From NCBI GenBank assembly GCA_964439605.1, contig CAYTPC010000022.1:1-31436 (forward strand): a stretch of DNA of 31,436 nt, written 5' to 3'. The notes under the pieces were generated by a model that was given only the letters and a program-made list of their open reading frames with translations, made no database searches and was not told the DNA's origin. Shown one piece after another: positions 14,466-23,018 of this stretch. A program made the position numbers and the translations under genes. This DNA is from JAITWT01 sp964439605 (GTDB lineage Bacteria; Pseudomonadota; Gammaproteobacteria; Burkholderiales; Burkholderiaceae_C). The stretch's first letter is position 1. The number at the start of each line of letters is the position of its first letter.

Positions 14466-17400
14466 ATGCACCAGTCCGCAATGGAATATGGCCGCCGCTT
14501 TTTCCAGGCTTATACCTCAAAAATTCCCGCTTCGCCAATTAAATTGGTTGAAATCGGCTCATTGAATGTTAACGGATCCCTGCGCGATGTCTGCCCTGAT
14601 GGAGTCGATTACATTGGCCTTGACTTTTCCGAAGGCCCTGGAGTTGACATCGTCATTCATGATCCCTACAAATTACCGTTCACCGACGAGTCTGTTGATA
14701 TTGTTGTCACATCGTCCTGCTTCGAGCACTCGGAATTTTTCTGGCTTGTGTTTCTGGAGGCAATACGCGTCCTCAAACCGAGCGGCCTGCTGTATTTGAA
14801 TGCGCCAAGCAACGGATTTTTCCATCAATGGCCAGTTGATTGCTGGCGATTTTACCCGGACTCCGGGCATGCGCTGGCCCGATGGGCGAATCGAAATGGA
14901 TACGATACGCTATTGCTCGAATCATTCACCGGCGATAGATCGGCGGGAAAAATTTCAGAAGGGGGCATGTGGAACGACTTCGTTGCAGTTATTCTAAAAA
15001 ATGCCTCACAGCAGCAACTTTATCCAGACCGCATATTGGATGGCATCGAACACTTCAGCAATGGTTATTCATCGACTCAGAGCGGCATCCTGAATTTGAA
15101 CGAGTTAGGGCCTGATTTTCGGCTGATTGAATCGTTGCAGAGTAACCTGGATATTAGCACCGAAGCCGCGATTGAGCGCGATAATCAGATTTCCAGACTC
15201 AGCCAAGCCATGGCTGAACGTGAGAATCAAATTGCCAACCTCAGTCAAACCGTGACAGAACGCGATAGTCAGATTACCAGCCTCAGCCGAACCGTGACTG
15301 AACGTGACAATCAAATTACCAGCCTCGGCCAAGCCATGACTGAGTGTAATAGTCAAATCGCCAGTCTCAGCAGAACCCTGGCTGAACGTGATAGTCAGAT
15401 TGTCAGCCTCAGCTGCGCCGTGGCTGAGCGTAGTGGTCAAATTGCCAGTCTCAGCCAAGCCATGGCTGACCGCGATGCTCAGATTACCAGCCTCAGCCAA
15501 GCCGTCGCTGAGCGCAGCAGCGAGATAGCTCGTATAACCTCCTTCAATCAGTCCTTGATTGAAAAAACCCGCACCATAGAAACTGAATTGATGGAAAAAC
15601 TCCGTACTACCGAAGATAAACTGGCGCGCATAACTCGCCGGACTTTATCTTTTCGATGGAAGAGATTGGTTCGATCCATCAAAAAACGTCTGCCCATTGA
15701 ATTTCCCGAGGCAAATTCTGACAATTCGCGGCCATTCAAATCGATTCGCCAATGGAATCGGCAAAGAATAGCACGGCGCCGTGGAAATATAACACTCGAA
15801 CTCACGCAGCAATTCGATGCCAAAAATGGAGCCGCACATGCCACTCCACAATGGACGCCTGATTCCGTTAATCGTCGTGTACTTGTACTGGACTACCGCA
15901 TCCCCAGGGGCGACACCTCGGCGGGAGAACTTGCGACGGTAGGTATTCTGCGCGACTTGATTGCTCTAGGCTACGAGGTTGTCTTTGCGCCAAACGACAT
16001 GCTTCCTTCGCCAGAATATGAAGCCGAACTACGTGGCTACGGCATAGAAATCATCACCCGTGATTCTGGATTCGAATACGCAGCCAACTATATTGAACAG
16101 TACGGCGATCGATTTGGATTTTTCTATATAGTCCGCTTCGACGTAGCCGAGAACGTCTTGCCGTTTATTCGGAAAAAAGCGCCGCATGCGCGTGTGATAC
16201 TCCACACGCCAGATTTATACTTTCTACGCGAGATGCGTCATGCCCAGTTGCTAGGCGATGCTGACAGTATCGCACGTGCAGAGGAAACTCGCCGGCGCGA
16301 AATCGCAACCATGCATGCATCGGATCATATTGTCGTTGTTAGTCCCGCAGAAATTCCAGTTTTACACAAAGAACTACCCGACGACAAACCAATTTCTGTC
16401 TTTCCTGTTCTCTACACACCCATCGTGGAAAACCCACGAAGCTATAAAAACAGGAGTGATATTTTCTTTCTCGGCGGATTCGGGCATCTGCCTAATGTCG
16501 ATGCGGTGCATTGGTTCGTCAACGAAATATGGCCCACCATTCACGCTGCACTTCCTGGCGTTAAATTTCGGATCATTGGCGCCGAGGTACCTGATAGCGT
16601 GGCGGCATTGAGTGCGAATTCGGGTGTTGAAGTTGTTGGATTTGTCAAGGATCTGGAGCCTGTGCTTGAGTCGTACAGGATGAGTGTCGCGCCGCTACTC
16701 TATGGCGCGGGGATCAAGGGCAAGGTCGCCATGACGATGGGCGCGGGTATTCCCTGCGTCTGTACGGAGATCGCGGCGGAGGGGATGGGCATTGAGCACA
16801 ACGTTCATGCGCTTGTCGAAAACGACGCAGACGGGTTCGCGGCATCGGTCATCAAGCTCTATCAGGATGAATCGCTGTGGCGGCGTCTGTCCGCCAACGG
16901 TCAGCGCTTGGTGCAGGCTCGCTTCGGCGAGGTTGCCAATCGCGGATCGTTGCTGAAGGTTCTCAACGATGCACGAGTCTTGCCTTTGTCACTCTTGCAT
17001 GAGTTTTATGACAATGCCAGCGATGTTTCAGTGCCGGAACCAGCGCCAGACGCTTCGGTGGACGTAACGATCATTATTCCCGTCTACAACAAGTGGTCGC
17101 TGACTCGTGCCTGCGTCGCATCGGTGGTCCAGGCCAGCGCTGGCTCGGGAATTTGCTATGAAGTCATTCTTGCGGACGATGGCTCCACCGACGAAACGAC
17201 AAAGGCGGGGGAGCTGATCCCAGGTCTGCGTGTCATCAAGACACCAGCCAACATGGGCTTCCTGCGAAATTGCAATTACGCAGCCACGCAGGCGCGGGGC
17301 CGGCACATTCTTCTGCTCAACAACGATACCTTCGTTCTGCCGGGATGGCTGGAAGCGCTGTATCAGACCATCGAAGCAGATGAGTCCATCGCCATCGTCG

Positions 17401-19127
17401 GGTCAAAACTACTGTACGAGAACGGCACCATCCAGGATGCAGGCGGCGGACTGCTCGCCAATGCGGATGGCGTCAGTATCGGGCGAGAGTTTTTCGACCG
17501 AGGTCCAGTCAGGTCCGTGGACCGGGATGAGCCAGTATTCAACGTAAGGCGGGAAACGGACTATTTGACCGGCGCTTCCATTCTGATCCGGGCATCCTTC
17601 TGGCGCACGGCGGGCGGCTTCGATGAACGCTTCGGCAACGCATACTGCGAAGATTCCGATCTGGCGATGCAGGCCCGGGCAATGGGTTTTCGGGTCGTTT
17701 ACGAGCCAGCATCCGAGGTGGTGCATTTCGAGCATCAGAGTTATGCGGACGAGGTCTCGGCGAATCACGTCGAACTGCAACGCCGCAACAAAATATTGCT
17801 GCTCGATAAATGGCGCGACGTACTGGCCCGGGATCATTTACCGCCGGGTTCGCCTTGGCACTTGGTCGCGGCGCGGGGGGAACGCTCCATTCCACCGCAT
17901 GTGCTGGCGCGCAGACAAGCGTCGAATTCGCTCAATATCCTGTATTTCAGCCCATTCCCTTCGCACCCGAGCAACCATGGAAACCAGGCGACGATCCAGC
18001 AGTTTGCACGCCGACTTCAGATGCTCGGCCACAAAGTTCACTTCGCGCTCCTTCAAAGCGGGATGTACGACGACAACATTGAGCAGTCGATGCGGGATGC
18101 GTGGGACACCTTGAGCATTGTCCCGAATACGCACTCACTTTTGGCGAACGGCTCCCCAATCCCCTTCGATGGCTGGTACGAGCCCGGACTCGGTGAACAC
18201 ATCCGAATGTTGTGCGCGCGCCATGACATCGATGTCGTCCTGTGCTCCTACGTGTTTCAGTCGAAGCTGCTTGAATACATCCCCTCCTGGATGCTGCGGA
18301 TCATCGACACCCACGACAAGATGGGCAACCGCTATGAAATGTTGCGGCAAAAAGGGCTTCCGCTGGAATTCTTCTCCTGCACGCCCGAAGAAGAAGGCGC
18401 CTACCTGCGCCGCGCCGATGTCGTGTTTGCGCGCCGGCAGGAAGAGGCCGATTACTTCAACGCGGTAAGCGGCACTCATTCAGCGGTCGTCGTGCCCCAC
18501 TTCGAGGCGCCGAACTTCATTCAGAAAAGCTTCACGGCGCTGCGCCAGATCGCGATCGTGGCAAGTGCCAATCAGATCAACCTGATCATCGTGCGCGACT
18601 GCCTCGCTGCCATCGAACGCCAGATGGCGGGACGCGATTGCCCATTCGTCGTATCGATCGCGGGACAGGTCAGGGATATGGTCCCCTCTCTGCCGGAACA
18701 TGAGGCGGCACTGTTTCATAGGCCGTGGGTGCGCATGCTCGGGTTCGTGCCGGATATTGCGCGCTTGTATGAGGAGGTGGACCTCGTCATTTCTCCCGTC
18801 ACCATCGGGACCGGCATCAACGTCAAGACGGTTCAGGCCATGGCTTACGGGATGCCGCTACTCACGACCGAATGGGGCAGCAAGGGGATCGATACCACGG
18901 AACCGCTGCACAAGCTCTCGGACCTTGATGCCTTGGCCCGGGCGCTTTTAAAGTTGATTGACACGCCGTCGGAGATTGATCGGCTTGCGGCGGTAAGTCG
19001 TATCGTCTATCAGAAATTCTTCGATACAAGTTTGGCTTCGTTAGAGAACGTGTTACAGCTCGTACCCGGCACGCGAGCGCGCGATCTCGAATCTGGATTC
19101 AGAAGCGATCAACTGGTTTGCGCTTGA
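14466..19127 (+). CDS. Giant multidomain protein: methyltransferase, repeat coiled coil, GT-B, GT2, GT-B
   Basis: This is a 1,553-residue cytosolic-looking protein, probably a polysaccharide-assembly enzyme. Residues 1-180 are a class I SAM methyltransferase (VEIGSLNVNGSLRD, LPFTDESVDIVVTSSCFEH, RVLKPSGLLYLNAPS). Residues 237-362 are 14-residue coiled-coil repeats. Residues about 416-432 hold a basic PFKxIRQWNRxRIxxRR segment. Residues about 468-835 are a GT-B transferase (FFLGGFGHLPNVDAVHWF, YGAGIKGKVAMTMGAGIP). Residues about 865-1,115 are a family-2 transferase (TIIIPVYNKWS, ADDGSTDE, LLNNDTFVLPGW, CEDSDLA). Residues about 1,156-1,545 are a second GT-B (NILYFSPFPSHPSNHG, GTGINVKTVQAMAYGMPLL). 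GAGAG six bases ahead supports ATG 14466. The first half is richer in A+T than the second. No membrane helix is seen. Donor and acceptor sugars are unknown; L-rhamnose and manno-heptose are likely candidates from context. Confidence 0.88.
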   Translation: MHQSAMEYGRRFFQAYTSKIPASPIKLVEIGSLNVNGSLRDVCPDGVDYIGLDFSEGPGVDIVIHDPYKLPFTDESVDIVVTSSCFEHSEFFWLVFLEAIRVLKPSGLLYLNAPSNGFFHQWPVDCWRFYPDSGHALARWANRNGYDTLLLESFTGDRSAGKISEGGMWNDFVAVILKNASQQQLYPDRILDGIEHFSNGYSSTQSGILNLNELGPDFRLIESLQSNLDISTEAAIERDNQISRLSQAMAERENQIANLSQTVTERDSQITSLSRTVTERDNQITSLGQAMTECNSQIASLSRTLAERDSQIVSLSCAVAERSGQIASLSQAMADRDAQITSLSQAVAERSSEIARITSFNQSLIEKTRTIETELMEKLRTTEDKLARITRRTLSFRWKRLVRSIKKRLPIEFPEANSDNSRPFKSIRQWNRQRIARRRGNITLELTQQFDAKNGAAHATPQWTPDSVNRRVLVLDYRIPRGDTSAGELATVGILRDLIALGYEVVFAPNDMLPSPEYEAELRGYGIEIITRDSGFEYAANYIEQYGDRFGFFYIVRFDVAENVLPFIRKKAPHARVILHTPDLYFLREMRHAQLLGDADSIARAEETRRREIATMHASDHIVVVSPAEIPVLHKELPDDKPISVFPVLYTPIVENPRSYKNRSDIFFLGGFGHLPNVDAVHWFVNEIWPTIHAALPGVKFRIIGAEVPDSVAALSANSGVEVVGFVKDLEPVLESYRMSVAPLLYGAGIKGKVAMTMGAGIPCVCTEIAAEGMGIEHNVHALVENDADGFAASVIKLYQDESLWRRLSANGQRLVQARFGEVANRGSLLKVLNDARVLPLSLLHEFYDNASDVSVPEPAPDASVDVTIIIPVYNKWSLTRACVASVVQASAGSGICYEVILADDGSTDETTKAGELIPGLRVIKTPANMGFLRNCNYAATQARGRHILLLNNDTFVLPGWLEALYQTIEADESIAIVGSKLLYENGTIQDAGGGLLANADGVSIGREFFDRGPVRSVDRDEPVFNVRRETDYLTGASILIRASFWRTAGGFDERFGNAYCEDSDLAMQARAMGFRVVYEPASEVVHFEHQSYADEVSANHVELQRRNKILLLDKWRDVLARDHLPPGSPWHLVAARGERSIPPHVLARRQASNSLNILYFSPFPSHPSNHGNQATIQQFARRLQMLGHKVHFALLQSGMYDDNIEQSMRDAWDTLSIVPNTHSLLANGSPIPFDGWYEPGLGEHIRMLCARHDIDVVLCSYVFQSKLLEYIPSWMLRIIDTHDKMGNRYEMLRQKGLPLEFFSCTPEEEGAYLRRADVVFARRQEEADYFNAVSGTHSAVVVPHFEAPNFIQKSFTALRQIAIVASANQINLIIVRDCLAAIERQMAGRDCPFVVSIAGQVRDMVPSLPEHEAALFHRPWVRMLGFVPDIARLYEEVDLVISPVTIGTGINVKTVQAMAYGMPLLTTEWGSKGIDTTEPLHKLSDLDALARALLKLIDTPSEIDRLAAVSRIVYQKFFDTSLASLENVLQLVPGTRARDLESGFRSDQLVCA
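15174..15509 (+). repeat. Eight tandem 42-base repeats encoding 14-residue coiled-coil units
   Basis: Eight consecutive 42-base units encode variants of ERDSQITSLSQAMA, followed by one degenerate unit (ERSSEIARITSFNQ) to about 15551. Ile, Leu and Met/Val fall at a/d spacing over two heptads, as in a long parallel coiled coil. The DNA units are similar but not identical, so the array is of some age, yet it could still change copy number by recombination. An eight-unit array would make a rod of about 112 residues, roughly 16-17 nm. Confidence 0.92.
15732..15782 (+). repeat. Segment shared with the start of the next glycosyltransferase gene (copy 1)
   Basis: These 51 bases match 19253-19303 at about 42 of 51 positions and encode the same protein motif PFKxIRQWNRxRIxxRR. 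Here the motif joins the coiled coil to the first GT-B domain. Similarity at DNA level points to duplication or recombination between the two genes rather than convergence. Confidence 0.75.
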
Positions 19128-19132
19128 TTCAT

Positions 19133-19173
19133 CAGTAACCACTCCCCGAAAGAACCGGGGGAAATGGTTACTG
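19133..19173. terminator. Strong hairpin between the two multidomain glycosyltransferase genes
   Basis: CAGTAACCA (19133-19141) pairs perfectly with TGGTTACTG (19165-19173), and the inner TCCCCG (19143-19148) pairs with CGGGGGA (19156-19162). The hairpin starts six bases after the stop of the giant gene. No T-run follows on either strand (plus strand continues CTTCGAAAAAAA), so termination, attenuation or mRNA 3'-end protection are all possible. Confidence 0.5.
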
Positions 19174-19231
19174 CTTCGAAAAAAATACTACCTGAATCAA
19201 CCGGAAGAATCTATTTTTTTAGTTTTCAGTG

Positions 19232-21349
19232 ATGAATTTAAATAATTTACATCCATTCAAATGGATTCGCCAGTGGAATCGACGGAGAATAATAAAGCGC
19301 CGTCTATCAGCCATTCGATCAGACGAAACTCAGACATTCAATGTCCAATCTTTTTTGGACGACAATTTTCCGGTCGATGCCGAAGCCCTGATACTACCTT
19401 GCTACGAGAAACCTTTGGTTTCCGTTATTATTCCAATCTACGGAAATATCGATTACACGCTGCGCTGCCTGGCATCAATTGCGGCTTATCCTCCAGAAGT
19501 CGCATTCGAGGTTATCGTAATCGATGACTGTTCGCCTGATGACTCATGGAAAGTTCTATCCAAGGTTCAAGGTATCCGCCTGCTGCGAAATGAGAAAAAC
19601 CAGGGTTTCATACGCTCCTGCAACATTGGCGCCAAAGCAGCCAAGGGACAATATCTTCATTTCTTGAATAATGATACGATAGTCACTACGGATTGGCTGG
19701 ATGAATTATTGCGCACGTTCTTTGAATTTCCAGGAACAGGATTAGCCGGTTCAAAATTAATTTACCCGGATGGCCGCTTGCAAGAAGCCGGTTCTATTAT
19801 TTGGCAAAATGGCAGCGCATGGCATTTTGGTCATCATCAAAATCCTCAGCTTCCTGTTTACAACTACGCCAGAGAGGTTGATTACTGCTCCGGAGCCTCT
19901 ATCATGGTTCCCAAGGCGCTGTATGACGAACTAGGTGGATTTGATGAACACTACCTGCCGGCGTACTGTGAAGACAGTGATCTTGCACTCAAAATTCGCT
20001 CGAAAGGCTACCGGGTCATCTATCAACCGATGTCGGCGGTCATTCATTTTGAGGGCATCACCTCCGGAACGGATACTACTCAAAGTACAAAAAGCCATCA
20101 AGTAATAAATACAAAAAAATTGCATGAACGCTGGAAACACCAGTTACAAAAATATCAGGCATATGGCGTCGATGTGGATAAGGCCAAGGATCGTGCAGCA
20201 ACGCGGCGTGTGCTCGTACTCGACCAATACACGCCAACACCAGATCAGGACGCTGGCTCTGTAACGGCATTCAATATTTTGCTGCTCCTGCGGGAAATGG
20301 GGTTTCAGGCCACCTTTATTCCCGAGAGTAACTATCTTTACTTGCCAAAATACACTGCAGCCTTGCAGCGCGCCGGGATCGAGGTACTCTACAGTCCTTA
20401 TATAACCAGTGTCAAGCAACATCTAAAAAAAGTTGGCGCGCGCTACGATTTGGTATTGATATTCAGATCCACTGTATTCGATGAGAACATACGAACCATT
20501 CGCAAATATTGCACCAAGGCCAAAACGCTTTTCTGGACGATGGATTTGCATTATTTGCGCATGTCCCGTGAAGCAGAATTACTAAAGAGCAAAACCGGAC
20601 AAAAGGCAGCCGAAGACATGCGGCAGCTTGAGTTTACCGCTATTCAATCGGCCGATGCATCCGTCATTCACAGCACGGCCGAGCTGGAAATCATCCGGCC
20701 TTTGCTGCCTGGGGCTAAACTTCATCTGTTTCCCCTGATCATGGACGCAAAAGGTTCGCAAAAAACCTTTGTTGAACGCAGGGACATTATTTTTGTTGGC
20801 GGCTACCGGCACACCCCTAATGTCGATGCGGTGAAATATTTCGTTGAAGAAGTCATGCCTCTGCTGCGCAAGCAGTTGCCGGGTGTTCACTTCCATGTCG
20901 TCGGCAGCAATCCTCCTGCGGAAATACAGGCGCTTGCCACCGAAGACGTTATCATCACCGGTTTTGTTAAAAATTTGGCGCCGTTGTTTGACCAAGTTCG
21001 TGTTTCGGTTGCCCCACTGAGGTATGGTGCCGGCATTAAAGGCAAGGTTGGCACGGCTATGGCCGCTGGCTTGCCCGTCGTCGCAACTTCCCTTGCCGCA
21101 GAAGGTATGTCGCTCACCGACGGTGAAAATATCCTAGTGGCAGATGGTCCGGAGGCCTTTGCCAACGCCGTGACCCGTATTTATCGGGATGAAATCCTGT
21201 GGAACCACATTGGCAAAAATGGCTTGGCGTTTGCGGATGAAACATGGGGTGCAAAGGCAGCGTGGAAAACTTTGTCTGCAATCCTAGAAGATATCAGTAT
21301 CCCGGTAAAACGTGGCGCATATGAACTCTCCCTTTATTCTGAACATTGA
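19232..21349 (+). CDS. Two-domain glycosyltransferase (GT2 then GT-B)
   Basis: This 705-residue protein is predicted to add two kinds of sugar. After a basic N-terminal segment (PFKWIRQWNRRRI), residues about 61-310 form a family-2 GT-A domain (SVIIPIYGNIDYT, IDDCSPDDS, FLNNDTIVTTDW, GGFDEHYLPAYCEDSDLAL). Residues about 325-695 form a GT-B domain (RVLVLDQYTPTPDQDAGS, VGGYRHTPNVDAVKYFVEE, YGAGIKGKVGTAMAAGLPVVAT). The same two domain types occur in the giant protein in the opposite order. ATG 19232 is preferred over the GTG one codon earlier; no clear ribosome-binding site is visible. The gene is distinctly AT-rich compared with the flanks, suggesting transfer. Substrates are unknown. Confidence 0.9.
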   Translation: MNLNNLHPFKWIRQWNRRRIIKRRLSAIRSDETQTFNVQSFLDDNFPVDAEALILPCYEKPLVSVIIPIYGNIDYTLRCLASIAAYPPEVAFEVIVIDDCSPDDSWKVLSKVQGIRLLRNEKNQGFIRSCNIGAKAAKGQYLHFLNNDTIVTTDWLDELLRTFFEFPGTGLAGSKLIYPDGRLQEAGSIIWQNGSAWHFGHHQNPQLPVYNYAREVDYCSGASIMVPKALYDELGGFDEHYLPAYCEDSDLALKIRSKGYRVIYQPMSAVIHFEGITSGTDTTQSTKSHQVINTKKLHERWKHQLQKYQAYGVDVDKAKDRAATRRVLVLDQYTPTPDQDAGSVTAFNILLLLREMGFQATFIPESNYLYLPKYTAALQRAGIEVLYSPYITSVKQHLKKVGARYDLVLIFRSTVFDENIRTIRKYCTKAKTLFWTMDLHYLRMSREAELLKSKTGQKAAEDMRQLEFTAIQSADASVIHSTAELEIIRPLLPGAKLHLFPLIMDAKGSQKTFVERRDIIFVGGYRHTPNVDAVKYFVEEVMPLLRKQLPGVHFHVVGSNPPAEIQALATEDVIITGFVKNLAPLFDQVRVSVAPLRYGAGIKGKVGTAMAAGLPVVATSLAAEGMSLTDGENILVADGPEAFANAVTRIYRDEILWNHIGKNGLAFADETWGAKAAWKTLSAILEDISIPVKRGAYELSLYSEH
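19253..19303 (+). repeat. Segment shared with the giant glycosyltransferase gene (copy 2)
   Basis: This is the partner of 15732-15782. It lies seven codons after the start of the 705-residue protein, directly before its GT2 domain. In the giant gene the same segment comes before a GT-B domain instead, so the motif marks a module boundary in both. Confidence 0.75.
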
Positions 21350-21405
21350 TCCACTTATTCCGCTGTCACAAATACACTAAGTCTGTCATCGAAAGATAAT
21401 TAACA

Positions 21406-22437
21406 ATGATAACAATTCGCGCTCGTGCGCCCCTACGCCTTGGCTTGGCAGGGGGCGGAACTGATGTTTCCCCTTATTGTGATACTTATGGTGGATATGT
21501 ACTCAATGCGACGATCGACCGCTATGCCTATGCGGTGATCAAAACGCTGAATGAACCCTTGGCACGCTTCGTTGCCACCGACCAGCAGATCGAGGAAGTC
21601 ACGCCAGCTGAAGCCCCGCTGCCGCTGAACGGCAAGCTCGACTTGCACAAGGCCGTGTATAACCACATCGTTCTCAATTACAACGACGGCAAACCGATTC
21701 CGCTGGAATTGAGTACCTTCTGCGATGCGCCGATCGGGTCGGGACTGGGCTCATCTTCCACTCTGGTGGTGGCGATGATCCGCGCCTTTGCGGAACTGTT
21801 GAACCTCCCCCTTGATGATTACGCCATTGCGCACATGGCTTACCAGATCGAGCGCGTGGATTGCGGTTTGCAAGGGGGGCGGCAAGATCAATACTCGGCA
21901 ACTTTTGGCGGCGTCAACTTCATGGAGTTCTACGCGAACGAGCGAACCATTATCAATCCGCTGCGCATCAAGAACTGGATCATCTGCGAGCTTGAAGCTT
22001 CCTTGGTGCTGTTTTTTACAGGGGTGTCGCGGGAGTCAGCGCATATCATCGCGGACCAGAGCAGCAATGTGAAATCTGGCTCGGCGGAGGCGTTGGAGGC
22101 CATGCACGGCATCAAGCGTGAGGCCCTGGTGATGAAAGATTGTCTGTTGCGCGGCGACTTTACCGGTCTGGTCGAATCCATGCGCCTGGGCTGGGAAAAC
22201 AAGAAACGGTCCGCCAAGACGGTATCGAATCCGCATATCAACACGATCTACGATGCGGCGATCCAGGCGGGGGCCCTGGCCGGGAAAGTGTCCGGCGCGG
22301 GCGGCGGCGGTTTCATGTGGTTCTTTGTCCCCACGGAAAAACGCATGGATGTCATTCGCACTTTAAATGGTTTTGGCGGACAAACGAGCAACTGCCATTT
22401 CACGAAACACGGCACGCAGGCATGGAACATCGGATGA
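21406..22437 (+). CDS. hddA: D-glycero-alpha-D-manno-heptose 7-phosphate kinase HddA
   Basis: This 343-residue GHMP-family kinase phosphorylates heptose 7-phosphate at C1, giving the alpha-1,7-bisphosphate of the GDP-heptose branch. Seen: the N-terminal RAPLRLGLAGGGTDVSPYCD, the GHMP ATP loop PIGSGLGSSSTLVVAM, and the C-terminal KVSGAGGGGFMWFF. The length fits HddA (about 335-350), not the bifunctional ADP-branch HldE, which has a ribokinase-type kinase. It is first in a four-gene block with ATGA overlaps throughout. The 56 bases before it have no strong ribosome-binding site. Confidence 0.93.
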   Translation: MITIRARAPLRLGLAGGGTDVSPYCDTYGGYVLNATIDRYAYAVIKTLNEPLARFVATDQQIEEVTPAEAPLPLNGKLDLHKAVYNHIVLNYNDGKPIPLELSTFCDAPIGSGLGSSSTLVVAMIRAFAELLNLPLDDYAIAHMAYQIERVDCGLQGGRQDQYSATFGGVNFMEFYANERTIINPLRIKNWIICELEASLVLFFTGVSRESAHIIADQSSNVKSGSAEALEAMHGIKREALVMKDCLLRGDFTGLVESMRLGWENKKRSAKTVSNPHINTIYDAAIQAGALAGKVSGAGGGGFMWFFVPTEKRMDVIRTLNGFGGQTSNCHFTKHGTQAWNIG

Positions 22438-23018
22438 AGAACTATATCGCTTCCCAGATTCAGGAGACCCAGCGGGTTATGTCGTCGATGTTGTCCGATG
22501 CCACGCTTCTGGCGCAGGTCGAAGCAGCGGCCGAGGCATGCATTCATGCCATCAAAAACGGCAACAAGATGCTGCTCGCTGGAAATGGTGGCAGCGCTGC
22601 GGATGCACAACACATTGCAGGCGAATTCGTCAGCCGTTTTGCCTTTGATCGCCCGGGCTTGCCGGCGATCGCACTCACGACGGATACGTCGATCCTTACC
22701 GCGATCGGCAATGATTACGGGTATGACAGGCTGTTTTCGCGCCAGATGCAGGCGCATGCGCAAAAGGGCGATGTTTTCATTGCCTACTCCACGTCAGGCA
22801 AATCAACCAATATCGTCGCCGCCCTGCAAGAAGCCAGGAGCCGCGGCGTAGTCTGTATCGGTATGACTGGAAATCGTGGCGGCCCGATGAAGGAGCTGTG
22901 TGATCATTATTTGGATGTTCCGTCAGCAGATACGCCGAAAATTCAAGAAGGCCATGCCGTGCTGGGTCATATTCTGTGCGGCCTGATAGAGCGCGCGCTG
23001 TTCAAGGCACCGGCATGA
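22434..23018 (+). CDS. gmhA: Sedoheptulose 7-phosphate isomerase GmhA
   Basis: This 194-residue SIS-domain isomerase converts sedoheptulose 7-phosphate to D-glycero-D-manno-heptose 7-phosphate, the first heptose step. Seen: NKMLLAGNGGSAADAQHIAG, EFVSRFAFDRPGLPAIALTT, the phosphate-binding AYSTSGKSTNIVAAL, and QEGHAVLGHILCGLIE near the C-terminus with the conserved Glu and His. The length is typical (190-197). The start overlaps the hddA stop and its own stop overlaps hddC by four bases. It may be a second, island-specific copy in addition to a chromosomal gmhA for LPS core. Confidence 0.95.
   Translation: MKNYIASQIQETQRVMSSMLSDATLLAQVEAAAEACIHAIKNGNKMLLAGNGGSAADAQHIAGEFVSRFAFDRPGLPAIALTTDTSILTAIGNDYGYDRLFSRQMQAHAQKGDVFIAYSTSGKSTNIVAALQEARSRGVVCIGMTGNRGGPMKELCDHYLDVPSADTPKIQEGHAVLGHILCGLIERALFKAPA

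Noticed and set aside
15105..15500. Minus-strand repeat protein (131 codons) opposite the coiled-coil repeats
   Set aside because: Its repeats only mirror the 42-base DNA array. The plus-strand frame is part of a 1,553-codon gene with good heptad pattern.
15174..15551. CRISPR array
   Set aside because: The 42-base units are directly adjacent without unique spacers, lie within a long coding frame and encode a regular coiled coil.
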